Translations under genes and position numbers: made by a program
Shown here: piece after piece, positions 42,090 to 49,773 of the stretch
Layout of the letters: each line of letters opens with the position of its first letter
How positions within the stretch are numbered: the stretch's first letter is position 1
The notes under the pieces: model-generated
What the model was told of the DNA's origin: nothing
What the model saw: only the letters and a program-made list of their open reading frames with translations
Database searches by the model: none
Source: Verrucomicrobiota bacterium
Lineage (GTDB): Bacteria; Verrucomicrobiota; Verrucomicrobiia; JADLBR01
DNA: 64,000 nt
Direction: 5' to 3'
NCBI GenBank assembly: GCA_029560585.1
Contig: JAKQKQ010000234.1
Span: forward strand, 61,072-125,071

Positions 42090-43209
42090 GGCATCCAGGC
42101 GCCGCGATTTCCCTTCGCTGGAGGGCATGGTGTATCTCAACACTGCGGCGGAAGGGATTCCACCGCGTGCGGTGTTGGACGCGCTGGGCCAATACGGTTG
42201 GGACAAACTGCTCGGCATGGATGGCAGGAAGCTGCACGAGGCGCAGTGGCAGGGGGTGCGCCGGGGCGCGGCCGATCTGTTCGGACTGACGTCCGAGGAG
42301 ATTGGCATCTGCTCGTGCTCATCGGAAGCATTCAACCTTGTGGCGCTCGCCATGCGGCTGCGGCCGGGCGACGAGGTGATCATCAACGACCTCGATTTTC
42401 CGGCCGGGGCAACCCCGTGGCTCAAGGCGGACTGCCCCGCGAAGGTCCGGGTGTGGCGTTCCAGGGGCGGGGCCCTGCACATCGGGGATTTGGTGGGATT
42501 GTTGGGACCGCGGACCCGGCTGGTATCCGCCTCGATTGTCAGCTTCTACAACGGCTACACGCTTGTGCTGCCCGAGCTATCCGAGGCAGTGCGCGCGCAT
42601 TCCGGTGCGATGGTGGCCGTCGATGTGACGCAGGCACTCGGGCGCATCCCCCTGGATCTGAAGGGGGCGGACGTAATCGTGAGTTCGACGCACAAATGGA
42701 TATTGGGAACTCATGGCGGTGGGCTGGTTGGGGTGCCCGCCGCGCGCGCGGAGGAGTGGACAGTCCCGGCGGGGGGTTGGTTCAACCTCCAGAACGCATT
42801 CGATGCGGACCGGTTCGAGCGGGTCGTCACCAAACCTGGCGCGGCAAGTTTCTGCGTTGGGATGCCGAATTACCCGGCCGTTTATGCGGTCAACGCGGCG
42901 CTCGGTTACATCGGGGCGGTTGGCGTGCGGGCGATCGATGACTTCGCGCGACCGCTGGTGCGGGAATGTCTCGATGGCCTCAAACGCCTGCCGGTGGACT
43001 TGCTCACGCCGGACGAACCGGGACACGTGGCGGGCATTATCGCGTTCCGGCATGAGCGGGCGGATCGGATTCACCGGAAGCTACATGACGCCGGGGTGCA
43101 CGTGATGTGCCACGCGGGTCGATTGCGGGTGGCGATACATGGCTACAATACTCCCGCGGACATCGAGCGATTTCTCAGGGAATTGCGGGAGGCCTTGGAT
43201 CATGCCTGA
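42079..43209 (+). CDS. Class V aminotransferase / cysteine-desulfurase-fold PLP enzyme
   Basis: The 376-residue product has the fold-type I PLP blocks: MVYLNTAAEGIPPRAVLDAL, SCSSEAFNLVALAMRLRPGD, INDLDFPAGATPW, MVAVDVTQALGRIPLDL with the cofactor Asp and Gln, and SSTHKWILGTHGGG, whose Lys forms the Schiff base. It lacks the mobile-loop cysteine block of a true cysteine desulfurase. It is closest to the isopenicillin-epimerase/serine-pyruvate-aminotransferase-like group. It overlaps the dehydrogenase by 11 bp and the amidohydrolase by 8 bp, so the three are translationally coupled. It has GGGGGGAG before the ATG. Confidence 0.9.
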   Translation: MLTKASRRRDFPSLEGMVYLNTAAEGIPPRAVLDALGQYGWDKLLGMDGRKLHEAQWQGVRRGAADLFGLTSEEIGICSCSSEAFNLVALAMRLRPGDEVIINDLDFPAGATPWLKADCPAKVRVWRSRGGALHIGDLVGLLGPRTRLVSASIVSFYNGYTLVLPELSEAVRAHSGAMVAVDVTQALGRIPLDLKGADVIVSSTHKWILGTHGGGLVGVPAARAEEWTVPAGGWFNLQNAFDADRFERVVTKPGAASFCVGMPNYPAVYAVNAALGYIGAVGVRAIDDFARPLVRECLDGLKRLPVDLLTPDEPGHVAGIIAFRHERADRIHRKLHDAGVHVMCHAGRLRVAIHGYNTPADIERFLRELREALDHA

Positions 43210-44050
43210 CAGGGCCGACGCGCACATCCACCTGTTTGATGGGGGATACCAGGGGGGATCCCTGGCCTCGCGCCCCGGCGTGATGATCGACGAGGTGGCC
43301 CTGTATGCCGCTCTTGCGATGGAGCATCGGGTCGCCAGGGCGCTCGTCGTGGGATACGAGGGCGAGGCGTGGGCCAGGGGGAACAATGCCCACTTGGCCA
43401 AGTTGGCCGCCAAACACGAGTGGGTGGCGCCCGTGGCATTTGTGGATCTCTTGAAAGCACCGGACCTGTCGGCGCTGGAGCGCTTGCGCGGGCAGGGCTT
43501 TGTCGGTTTGAGCCTCTACGTATTCGACGGGTCGCAAGAATCAGGATTGGGCGAGGCACCGGCCGCGATCTGGGAGTGGCTGGTTCGGAACAGGTGGTTG
43601 GTCAGCGTGAACTCGCGCGGGAAGCATTGGTCGGCATGGTTGCCCATCCTTGAAAAGCATCCGGATCTTCGGTTGATCGCCTCGCATCTGGGACTGCCCG
43701 GTCGTTTCGCGCAACCGCCCGCCAGGGACGTCGCACGCGAGGCGATGTCGGGCGTGCTGGCCCTGGCCACATTTCCGGGGACGCGCGTGAAACTCAGCGG
43801 CTTCTATGCCATCAGCGATCCTCCGCATGGTTATCCGCACCCTGCCGCATGGCCGTGCGTGGCGTTGCTGAAGGAGGCATTCGGGGCGAAGCGGCTGTTG
43901 TGGGGTTCGGATTTCTCGCCATGCCTCGGTCACGTCACATTTCCCCAGACGGTTGATGTGTTGGATCACGTCCCGTGCCTCAACGCCGATGATCGGGCGT
44001 GCATCCAGGGGGGCAATCTCCTGGGCTTGATCTCGGAGGCCGGCAGCTGA
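43202..44050 (+). CDS. Amidohydrolase-2 family (TIM-barrel) hydrolase
   Basis: The 282-residue product opens with the metal-binding DAHIHLFD motif. Other blocks are PVAFVDLLKAPDLSALERLR, GFVGLSLYVFDGSQ, HPDLRLIASHLGLPGRFAQP with the second-strand His, VKLSGFYAISD, and the C-terminal RLLWGSDFSPCLGHV with the catalytic Asp of the family. Members hydrolyse lactones or C-C or C-N bonds (for example fuconolactonase, LigI, iso-orotate decarboxylase). A sugar-lactone or cyclic amide is plausible here, after the Gfo/Idh step. It is translationally coupled to the aminotransferase by an 8-bp overlap. Confidence 0.9.
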   Translation: MPDRADAHIHLFDGGYQGGSLASRPGVMIDEVALYAALAMEHRVARALVVGYEGEAWARGNNAHLAKLAAKHEWVAPVAFVDLLKAPDLSALERLRGQGFVGLSLYVFDGSQESGLGEAPAAIWEWLVRNRWLVSVNSRGKHWSAWLPILEKHPDLRLIASHLGLPGRFAQPPARDVAREAMSGVLALATFPGTRVKLSGFYAISDPPHGYPHPAAWPCVALLKEAFGAKRLLWGSDFSPCLGHVTFPQTVDVLDHVPCLNADDRACIQGGNLLGLISEAGS

Positions 44051-44066
44051 TAAATCCGGGCCCCAG

Positions 44067-44579
44067 ATGATCAAACGACGGGAATGCCTCATGGGGCCTT
44101 GGGCAATCGCCCTGGGCGCCTGGCTGGTTTTGGCGTACGCGGCACACGGCGAGGATTGGCAGCGCAAGGCGGTTGAGCTGTATCCACAACTTGGGGTGGC
44201 GGGTTCGGACTTCAGCAAGGAATTTGGGCGCATGCGCCTGCGGAAAAATTCCACGGATCCGGCGTTCTTCGCGAACCCGCAGTGGCCAGTTCTTTTGGCG
44301 AAGGAGTGCGGGAACAGACTCGGCGTCACGGCAAAGCCGCAGGCTCCGGCGGTGGCCCCCGCGAAAGAGTCGCCGGAGATGGAGGCTGGCAGGAAGCTGT
44401 ATGAAAAGAAATGCGGGCGCTGCCACGATGCGTTTGGCCCCGGGGTTGAAGAAATGACCTGGAATCGATGGATCTGGAAATGGAAGGACAAGGCGCGGCT
44501 GACCGACGAAGAATATGACCAGCTGATGGACTACGCGAGGCGCTTCAGGGAGGCGCGCCAGGCGAAGATGGCGAAGTAG
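44067..44579 (+). CDS. Small secreted c-type cytochrome
   Basis: The 170-residue product has a hydrophobic leader (MGPWAIALGAWLVLAYAAHG) that directs it to the periplasm. One covalent haem site (CGRCH) lies near residue 115-119, followed by FGPGVEEMTWNRWIWKWKDK, which could supply the distal Met. The motif set resembles dihaem-cytochrome-like or cytochrome-c-like proteins that probe or shuttle electrons. Only one CxxCH is present. It ends the operon 16 bp after the amidohydrolase. Why a cytochrome is included is unclear; an electron-acceptor role for a periplasmic oxidation is one possibility. Confidence 0.78.
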   Translation: MIKRRECLMGPWAIALGAWLVLAYAAHGEDWQRKAVELYPQLGVAGSDFSKEFGRMRLRKNSTDPAFFANPQWPVLLAKECGNRLGVTAKPQAPAVAPAKESPEMEAGRKLYEKKCGRCHDAFGPGVEEMTWNRWIWKWKDKARLTDEEYDQLMDYARRFREARQAKMAK

Positions 44580-44777
44580 GCTGCCGCTTGGGTCCCCGGC
44601 GCACGGGGCACAAGGGGGAGAACAGATTGGGACGTGGCGGGCGCAAACCTGCCCGCGCCCGGCGGCCCCAAACGAGGAGTTGCGGATTGACTCGGTTCGG
44701 GTTCAAATTAGGGGTAGACCCGTGGCGGGGCCGAGGGGCGTGCGTCGGCGGGCGGAGCGATAATCAGGCAGGGTCAC

Positions 44778-45959
44778 GTGATCGAGCAGAAACCAGATAG
44801 CCGCGGCGCCACGGTTGCCGTTGAGGGGGAAACTGACGTTCCCGCAGAATTGGAAATACTGCGGTGCGACATCGACGCGATCGATGAGCGGATCGTGGAA
44901 TTGCTGGCGCAGAGACACAAGAAGGTGCAGGAGGTCGTGGCGCTCAAGAAGATCCAGCGGCTCCCGGTCTATCATCCCGCGCGCGAGGAAAACCTCATCT
45001 CCCAGCGGCGCGAGCAGGCGGCGAGCGTCGGCCTGGACCCGGATCACGTGGAGGATCTCTTCCGGTCAATTCTCCGTCAGTCGCGGGTGCGCCAGACGGC
45101 CCAGGTTGTGCGACCTGGCGTGAAGCCGGGGGCGCGGGTGCTGCTGGTGGGTGGGCGCGGGCAGATGGGCCAATATCTGGGGCGCTGGTTTACCGGGGCG
45201 GGATATGAGGTCCGCGTCCTTGATGTCGATGACTGGCAGCAGGTTGATGAGTTTTGTTCGGGTATCGATCTGGCGCTGGTGTGTGTGCCGATCGACCTCA
45301 CGACGCAGGTCATCGGTGACCTCGGCCCCCATCTGCCTCCGGAATGCGTGCTTGCGGATATCACGAGCATCAAGAGGATCCCGCTCGAAAGCATGTTGGC
45401 GGCGCACGCGGGTCCCGTGATCGGGTTTCACCCTCTTTTTGGTCCGCTGACCTCCACGATGGAGCAACAGGTGGTGGCGGCGACCCATGGCCGGGGGGAC
45501 GAGGCCTGCCAGTGGGTTGCGGATCAATGGGCCGAGTGGGGCTGTATCGTGTTGCCGGTGGAGGCGGAGGAGCACGACCAGCTCATGGCGATTGTCCAGT
45601 GCCTCCGGCATTTCGCGACGTTTGCGATGGGTGATTTCCTGTGCCGCCGCAACGTGGACATCACGCGGACCCTCGAGCTGTCCAGTCCGATCTACCGGCT
45701 TGAACTGGGCATGATAGGAAGGCTGTTTGCCCAGGATCCCGGGCTTTATGGGGAGATCATTTTCGGGTCGCCGGAGAGACGGACCCTGCTCCTGGAGTTC
45801 CTGGACGCGCTGAGCCGGCACCGCAAGATGCTCGCGAAGGGGGACAGGGCTGCATTCAGCACGGAGTTCAAGAGGATCGCGGAGTGGTTTGGGCCATTTT
45901 CCGAGCAGGCGATGCGGGAGAGCAACTTTCTCATCGACCAGCTCGTGGGGCGGTTCTGA
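44778..45959 (+). CDS. tyrA: Bifunctional chorismate mutase/prephenate dehydrogenase (T-protein)
   Basis: The 393-residue product has an AroQ-type chorismate mutase N-terminus (about 25-105): LRCDIDAIDERIVELLAQRH, HPAREENLISQRRE. The prephenate dehydrogenase follows, with VLLVGGRGQMGQYLGRWF as NAD site, LADITSIKR, the substrate-binding GFHPLFGP and EEHDQLMAIVQCLRHFATFA. It converts chorismate through prephenate to 4-hydroxyphenylpyruvate for tyrosine synthesis in the cytoplasm. Length and order match the E. coli T-protein (373 residues). That gene organisation is typical of gamma-proteobacteria, so its presence here is notable. It lies 198 bp after the operon, probably in its own transcript. 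Confidence 0.95.
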   Translation: MIEQKPDSRGATVAVEGETDVPAELEILRCDIDAIDERIVELLAQRHKKVQEVVALKKIQRLPVYHPAREENLISQRREQAASVGLDPDHVEDLFRSILRQSRVRQTAQVVRPGVKPGARVLLVGGRGQMGQYLGRWFTGAGYEVRVLDVDDWQQVDEFCSGIDLALVCVPIDLTTQVIGDLGPHLPPECVLADITSIKRIPLESMLAAHAGPVIGFHPLFGPLTSTMEQQVVAATHGRGDEACQWVADQWAEWGCIVLPVEAEEHDQLMAIVQCLRHFATFAMGDFLCRRNVDITRTLELSSPIYRLELGMIGRLFAQDPGLYGEIIFGSPERRTLLLEFLDALSRHRKMLAKGDRAAFSTEFKRIAEWFGPFSEQAMRESNFLIDQLVGRF

Positions 45960-45978
45960 GCCGCTCGCGGGGCGGGGG

Positions 45979-46986
45979 CTACGGCCGGGCGGCGCAGGCC
46001 TTGGCGGCTTCGGCGGCAAAGTAGGTGAGTATGATCGTGGCGCCGGCCCTGCGGATGGCGAGGAGTGACTCGTCGCGGGTGCGTTCGTAGTCGAGCCAGC
46101 CGAGTTTGGCGGCGGCGTGGATCTGGGCGAATTCGCCGGAGACTTGGTAGGCGGCGATGGGCAAGTCGGTGCGTTCGCGGAGGCGGGCGATGATGTCGAG
46201 GTAGGGACCGGCGGGTTTGACCATGAGGATATCGGCGCCCTGTTCCTCATCGAGGCGGGCCTCGATCATCGCTTCGCGGGGGTTGGCGGGATCCATCTGG
46301 TAGGTGCGTTTGTCGAGGTGGTGGGTGCCCGCGGCCGCCCTGCTGCCCACGGCGTCGCGGAACGGGCCGTAAAACGCCGAGGCGAATTTCACGGAGTAGG
46401 CGAGGATGCCGGTGCGCTGATGGCCAGCCGCATCGAGGGCCTCACGGATCGCGCCGACGCGGCCATCCATCATATCGGATGGGGCGACGAAGTCGACGCC
46501 GGCATTGGCCTGTGCGACGGCCATGCGCGCGAGGATGGCCACCGTGCGGTCGTTATCGACATCGCGGCCGGCGGGGTCGAGGACTCCGTCGTGGCCATGC
46601 GTGGTGTAGGGGTCGAGGGCGACGTCGGTGAAAACCAGGAAACCTGGGAGGGCTGCCTTGAGTTTAGCGACCGTGGCGTGGAGCAATCCCTTTGGGTTCA
46701 GGGCCTCGGAGCCTTCGGCGTCTTTCAGCGACGGGTCGATAGAGGGGAAGATAGCGGCGCCGGGGATGCCGAGGTCGGCGAGGTTGCGGCAATGGGAGAG
46801 GAGGTCATCCGGGTTGTGGCGGAGGACGCCGGGCATGGACGCCACTGGCTCCGGGGCGCCGGCGTTCTTGACGAAAAGGGGCGCGATCAGGTTCGAGGGG
46901 TGGAGTCGGGTTTCCCGCGTGAGATCGCGGATCGCGGGGGAGGCGCGGAGGCGGCGCGGGCGGCGGCGGAGCCAGTTGATGTCCAT
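45979..46986 (-). CDS. hemB: Delta-aminolevulinic acid dehydratase (porphobilinogen synthase)
   Basis: The product is 335-339 residues; an ATG at 46998 is four codons earlier. It carries the Schiff-base lysine block ILAYSVKFASAFYGPFRDAV and the second active lysine ILMVKPAGPYLDI, with VAPSDMMDGRVGAIREALDA between. In place of the Cys-rich zinc site it has LDPYTTHGHDGV, the Asp-containing magnesium-type site. It condenses two 5-aminolevulinate molecules to porphobilinogen for haem and B12 synthesis in the cytoplasm. It diverges, across about 137 bp, from the DUF971 gene. Confidence 0.96.
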   Translation of the reverse strand: MDINWLRRRPRRLRASPAIRDLTRETRLHPSNLIAPLFVKNAGAPEPVASMPGVLRHNPDDLLSHCRNLADLGIPGAAIFPSIDPSLKDAEGSEALNPKGLLHATVAKLKAALPGFLVFTDVALDPYTTHGHDGVLDPAGRDVDNDRTVAILARMAVAQANAGVDFVAPSDMMDGRVGAIREALDAAGHQRTGILAYSVKFASAFYGPFRDAVGSRAAAGTHHLDKRTYQMDPANPREAMIEARLDEEQGADILMVKPAGPYLDIIARLRERTDLPIAAYQVSGEFAQIHAAAKLGWLDYERTRDESLLAIRRAGATIILTYFAAEAAKACAARP

Positions 46987-47123
46987 GGTATTTGGCACGC
47001 GGGAACCGTAGCAATTCTGGGGCGAGAACCAAGCCGGTAAACGGGGAGATTTGGCCGCTGCGGGGCCGGGGGGCTTTGGGGTTACGGTTGATCGGAGGGA
47101 AATGTGGGGGTACGGTCCTGCGC

Positions 47124-47453
47124 ATGTCGGTACCGGTGCCAGAGAATATCGCGCTGATCGCGCGCGAGGTGGCCATCCGATGGTCGGATGGAACGGAGGA
47201 TTATTACCCCATGGATTTCTTGAGGGCCGCGTCGCCCAGTGCCGAAAACAAGGGGGAACCGGACCTGCTGGGGCGGGTGCACGGAGGAACGCCGGGCAAG
47301 GACTTTTCGGGCGTTGGGGTGGTGGGGTGGCATGCGGTGGGGGGGTACGCGGTCCAGTTCAAGTTCAGCGATGGGCATTCGACGGGGATTTTCAGCTATG
47401 GGTATCTGAAGGAGTTGGCCGCGCGGCTGCGCGGGGGCGCGGCTGGGGGTTGA
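47124..47453 (+). CDS. DUF971 domain protein
   Basis: The 109-residue product is a single DUF971 (gamma-butyrobetaine hydroxylase N-terminal-like) domain. Its blocks are EVAIRWSDGTEDYYPMDFLR, a middle loop, GGYAVQFKFSDGHSTGIFSY and GYLKELAARL. In the family this domain binds metal or substrate, and stand-alone versions are often near iron-sulfur or haem genes. The cause is unknown. The ATG at 47124 begins the conserved part; the frame is open upstream, but that part overlaps the hemB promoter region. It is 13 bp before the deaminase gene and likely co-transcribed. Confidence 0.88.
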   Translation: MSVPVPENIALIAREVAIRWSDGTEDYYPMDFLRAASPSAENKGEPDLLGRVHGGTPGKDFSGVGVVGWHAVGGYAVQFKFSDGHSTGIFSYGYLKELAARLRGGAAGG

Positions 47454-47466
47454 GGGGCCGGCAGCG

Positions 47467-48000
47467 ATGGCGGGCCACGATTGTCCTTTCGAGAAGCGGT
47501 TCCCCTCGGAGCTGGAGCGGGACGACCCGTATTTCATGTGGCAGGCGTACAACCTTGCGATCGACGCGTGGCGGCGCGACGAGGTGCCGGTGGGCGCGGT
47601 GATCGCCAAAGATGGCACCGTGATCGCCGCGGCGCACAATCAGACGATCGCGCTGAAGGATCCCACGGCGCACGCTGAGCTTCTGGCAGTGACGCAGGCC
47701 GCCCAGGCGTTGGGCGACTGGCGACTGACGGGCGCGACACTCTACGTGACCAAGGAACCCTGCCCGATGTGCTCTGGCGCGGCGGTGATGGCGCGACTTT
47801 CCCGGGTGGTTTTTGCGATGGCGGACCCGAAGATGGGCTGTTGCGGGGGGGCGGTGGCGCTTCACACCGTGGACACATTCAATCACCACCCCGATGTGAC
47901 CGGCGGCGTGCTGGAGGGCGAGTGCCGACAGCTGATGCAGGCGTTTTTCCAGCTGAAGCGCGGCGGCGAGGCCGGGGCGAGGGAGGCGGCTTGGAACTGA
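47467..48000 (+). CDS. tadA: tRNA-adenosine deaminase-like nucleoside deaminase
   Basis: The 177-residue product carries the CDA-fold zinc motifs HAELLAV and PCPMCSGA, with the conserved EVPVGAVIAKDGTVIAAAHN strand and ADPKMGCCGGAVALH end. That is the TadA arrangement, and the length (usually 150-170) fits. It deaminates A34 to inosine in tRNA-Arg in the cytoplasm. An unrelated guanine/cytosine deaminase of the same fold is less likely because of the GAVxA-x-DGxV and MGCCGG blocks. It is the middle gene of a DUF971-tadA-metallohydrolase mini-operon and overlaps the next gene by 10 bp. Confidence 0.85.
   Translation: MAGHDCPFEKRFPSELERDDPYFMWQAYNLAIDAWRRDEVPVGAVIAKDGTVIAAAHNQTIALKDPTAHAELLAVTQAAQALGDWRLTGATLYVTKEPCPMCSGAAVMARLSRVVFAMADPKMGCCGGAVALHTVDTFNHHPDVTGGVLEGECRQLMQAFFQLKRGGEAGAREAAWN
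47981..47986 (+). promoter_or_regulatory. Shine-Dalgarno GGGAGG deciding a TTG start
   Basis: GGGAGG is followed by four bases and TTG at 47991, inside the last codons of tadA. No ATG or GTG near the conserved ELIFLGTGTSQG start has a site, so TTG initiation coupled to tadA is favoured. Confidence 0.65.
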
Positions 48001-48770
48001 TCTTTCTCGGGACCGGCACGTCACAGGGGGTTCCGGTGATCGCGTTCGACGCGCACGAGTGCGATCTGACCAATCCCAAGAATTGGAGGACGCGCACCAG
48101 CATCCACGTCATCATGGGCGAGACGCGCATCCAGGTTGATGCGGCACCCGAGTTTCGTCTCCAGTGCGTATGGAACCAGATCCCGTCGATCGACTATTTC
48201 ATACTGACGCACGGGCATTCCGACCATATCGCCGGCATGGACGATCTGCGCCGGTTTTGCGACTTGCGGGACGGGCTGGCGCTGCCCGTGTATTCATCCG
48301 AGGAGGGGGTTGGGCGGGTGCGAGAGGTGTTTCCCTACGCGATAGGGGACAGGCCGAGATACAAGGGCTATCCGGCGTTCCGGCTGGAGCTGATGCCGCC
48401 GAGGCTGGAACTGCCATGCGGGAGGGTGGATAGCTTCCCGCTGCCGCACGGCGAGATCGACGTGCTGGGGCTGGTCTTTGAGGAGCGGCACAGCGGGAAT
48501 CGCATCGCGTATTTCACCGATTGCCACGAGGTCAGCCCGGAGGCGCGCGCGCGTGCCAGGGGGGCCGACCTGCTGGTGATCGACGCGCTGCGGCCAGAGC
48601 CGCACCCGACCCACCTATCGATCCCCGAGGCGCTGGAGGTCGCGGCAGACGTTGGCGCGGCCCGGACGTTTTTCACGCACGTGACCCACAGGGTCGATGA
48701 CGAGCGCATGGCGCGGGAATTGCCGCGGGGCATTGCCGTCGCCTGGGACGGCCTGCGCATTGAGTTGTGA
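47991..48770 (+). CDS. Metallo-beta-lactamase-fold hydrolase (PhnP-like)
   Basis: The 259-residue product starts at TTG and goes straight into the fold: LELIFLGTGTSQGVPV, SIHVIMGETRIQVDAAPEF, the zinc motif ILTHGHSDHIAGMDDLR, later IAYFTDCHEV and a final FFTHVTHRVDDE. This is the PhnP/phosphoribosyl-cyclic-phosphodiesterase-like group in which HxHxDH binds two metals. A phosphodiesterase or related hydrolase in the cytoplasm is likely. PhnP function itself would need phosphonate genes, none of which are here. The 10-bp overlap with tadA implies translational coupling. Confidence 0.88.
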   Translation: MELIFLGTGTSQGVPVIAFDAHECDLTNPKNWRTRTSIHVIMGETRIQVDAAPEFRLQCVWNQIPSIDYFILTHGHSDHIAGMDDLRRFCDLRDGLALPVYSSEEGVGRVREVFPYAIGDRPRYKGYPAFRLELMPPRLELPCGRVDSFPLPHGEIDVLGLVFEERHSGNRIAYFTDCHEVSPEARARARGADLLVIDALRPEPHPTHLSIPEALEVAADVGAARTFFTHVTHRVDDERMARELPRGIAVAWDGLRIEL

Positions 48771-48908
48771 GGCCAAGGGCCCACCACCCCGCCAGTGCCC
48801 TCCGCTCTTCTGGCAATATCCCAAGCCAGGGACCATCGATCCACGCGAATCACGTCCACGGTCATTTGGGGGTGGACCGCGCCCCAGCCAGCGTTGAATT
48901 TGAGCCAG

Positions 48909-49694
48909 TCAGCGCTCCTCTCCGGTCCGCCGGTCCTTTCTTCTGTTTCGCTTGTCAGGCGAGGTCGTTTCGCTGCGCGTGGCCATGGGCCTGGGGTTGT
49001 CGATGAAGTCAAAGAAAGCGCCGGTGTTCGAGAGGTTGGGGAAGACCGCGTCGGCGCCGGTGCGGACGAGGTCCTGGTCGGAAAAGCGGCCGGTGGCGAC
49101 GCCGACCGTGCGGGCGCCGATGGCCTTGCCGCAGGCGATGTCGTGGGGGGTATCACCGATGACGAAGATGGAGGAGGGCTGAAAGCGGACATCGTATCGG
49201 GCTTCGGCGCGGGCCTTGGCGAATGGGGGGAGGCGGTTGCGGTCGTAATCGTCGTCGGCGAACGCCCCGAATTCGAAATAGTGGAATACGGCATAGTGCT
49301 CGAGTTTGAGTTTCGCGCCTCTGCGGATGTTCCCGGTGAGGAGCCCTTGGGCGAGGTCGGGGCGGCGGTGGACTTTTTCGAGGATGTCGATGATGCCGGC
49401 ATAGATGGAGCCGAAGGGGCGTCTTTCGGGGAGGCGGCGGGCGAGGGCTTCGACATAGCCATCGAGGAATTGGGCGACGCGTGCGATGGTGGGTTCCTGG
49501 CCGTACTTCAGGAGGATCTGCTGGGCAATGGCGCGGTCGGTGCGGCCTGCGATCTCGATGCCGGAGAGGTCCGGGTGCGCGCCCAGCGTGGCGCGAATGG
49601 AATCCTGGAGGGCAAATTCGCCCGCCTGGCCGGTGCTGATCAGGGTGCCGTCGATGTCCCAGAGGAGCAGCTTTTCTGGTTTTGAATCATTCAT
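48909..49694 (-). CDS. HAD-superfamily phosphatase
   Basis: The 261-residue product begins MNDSKPEKLLLWDIDGTLIS (motif I, nucleophile Asp in DIDGTL). It continues with AQGLLTGNIRRGAKLKLEHY (motif II) and SIFVIGDTPHDIACGKAIGA (motif IV GDTPHD), ending in a charged Arg/Lys tail. The helical cap (about 25-110) is type C1, as in phosphoglycolate-phosphatase-like members. The substrate is unknown. An in-frame ATG at 49718 would add eight residues. It diverges from the histidine kinase across 79 bp. Confidence 0.9.
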   Translation of the reverse strand: MNDSKPEKLLLWDIDGTLISTGQAGEFALQDSIRATLGAHPDLSGIEIAGRTDRAIAQQILLKYGQEPTIARVAQFLDGYVEALARRLPERRPFGSIYAGIIDILEKVHRRPDLAQGLLTGNIRRGAKLKLEHYAVFHYFEFGAFADDDYDRNRLPPFAKARAEARYDVRFQPSSIFVIGDTPHDIACGKAIGARTVGVATGRFSDQDLVRTGADAVFPNLSNTGAFFDFIDNPRPMATRSETTSPDKRNRRKDRRTGEER

Positions 49695-49773
49695 GGTTTT
49701 TGAGGTGCCTGGCGACATTTCAGGCGATCGGGGTGAAAACGTCTGCTGGCATGTTGTGTGGGAGCTTTATACC

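Noticed and set aside
44580..44777. A possible small gene before tyrA
   Set aside because: The 70-residue frame is Gly/Arg-rich, has no start site, and reads as intergenic DNA.
48795..49685. A 296-residue + strand open frame opposite the HAD phosphatase
   Set aside because: The minus strand has the DIDGTL and GDTPHD motifs in order; the opposite frame is Gly/Val/Asp-rich noise.
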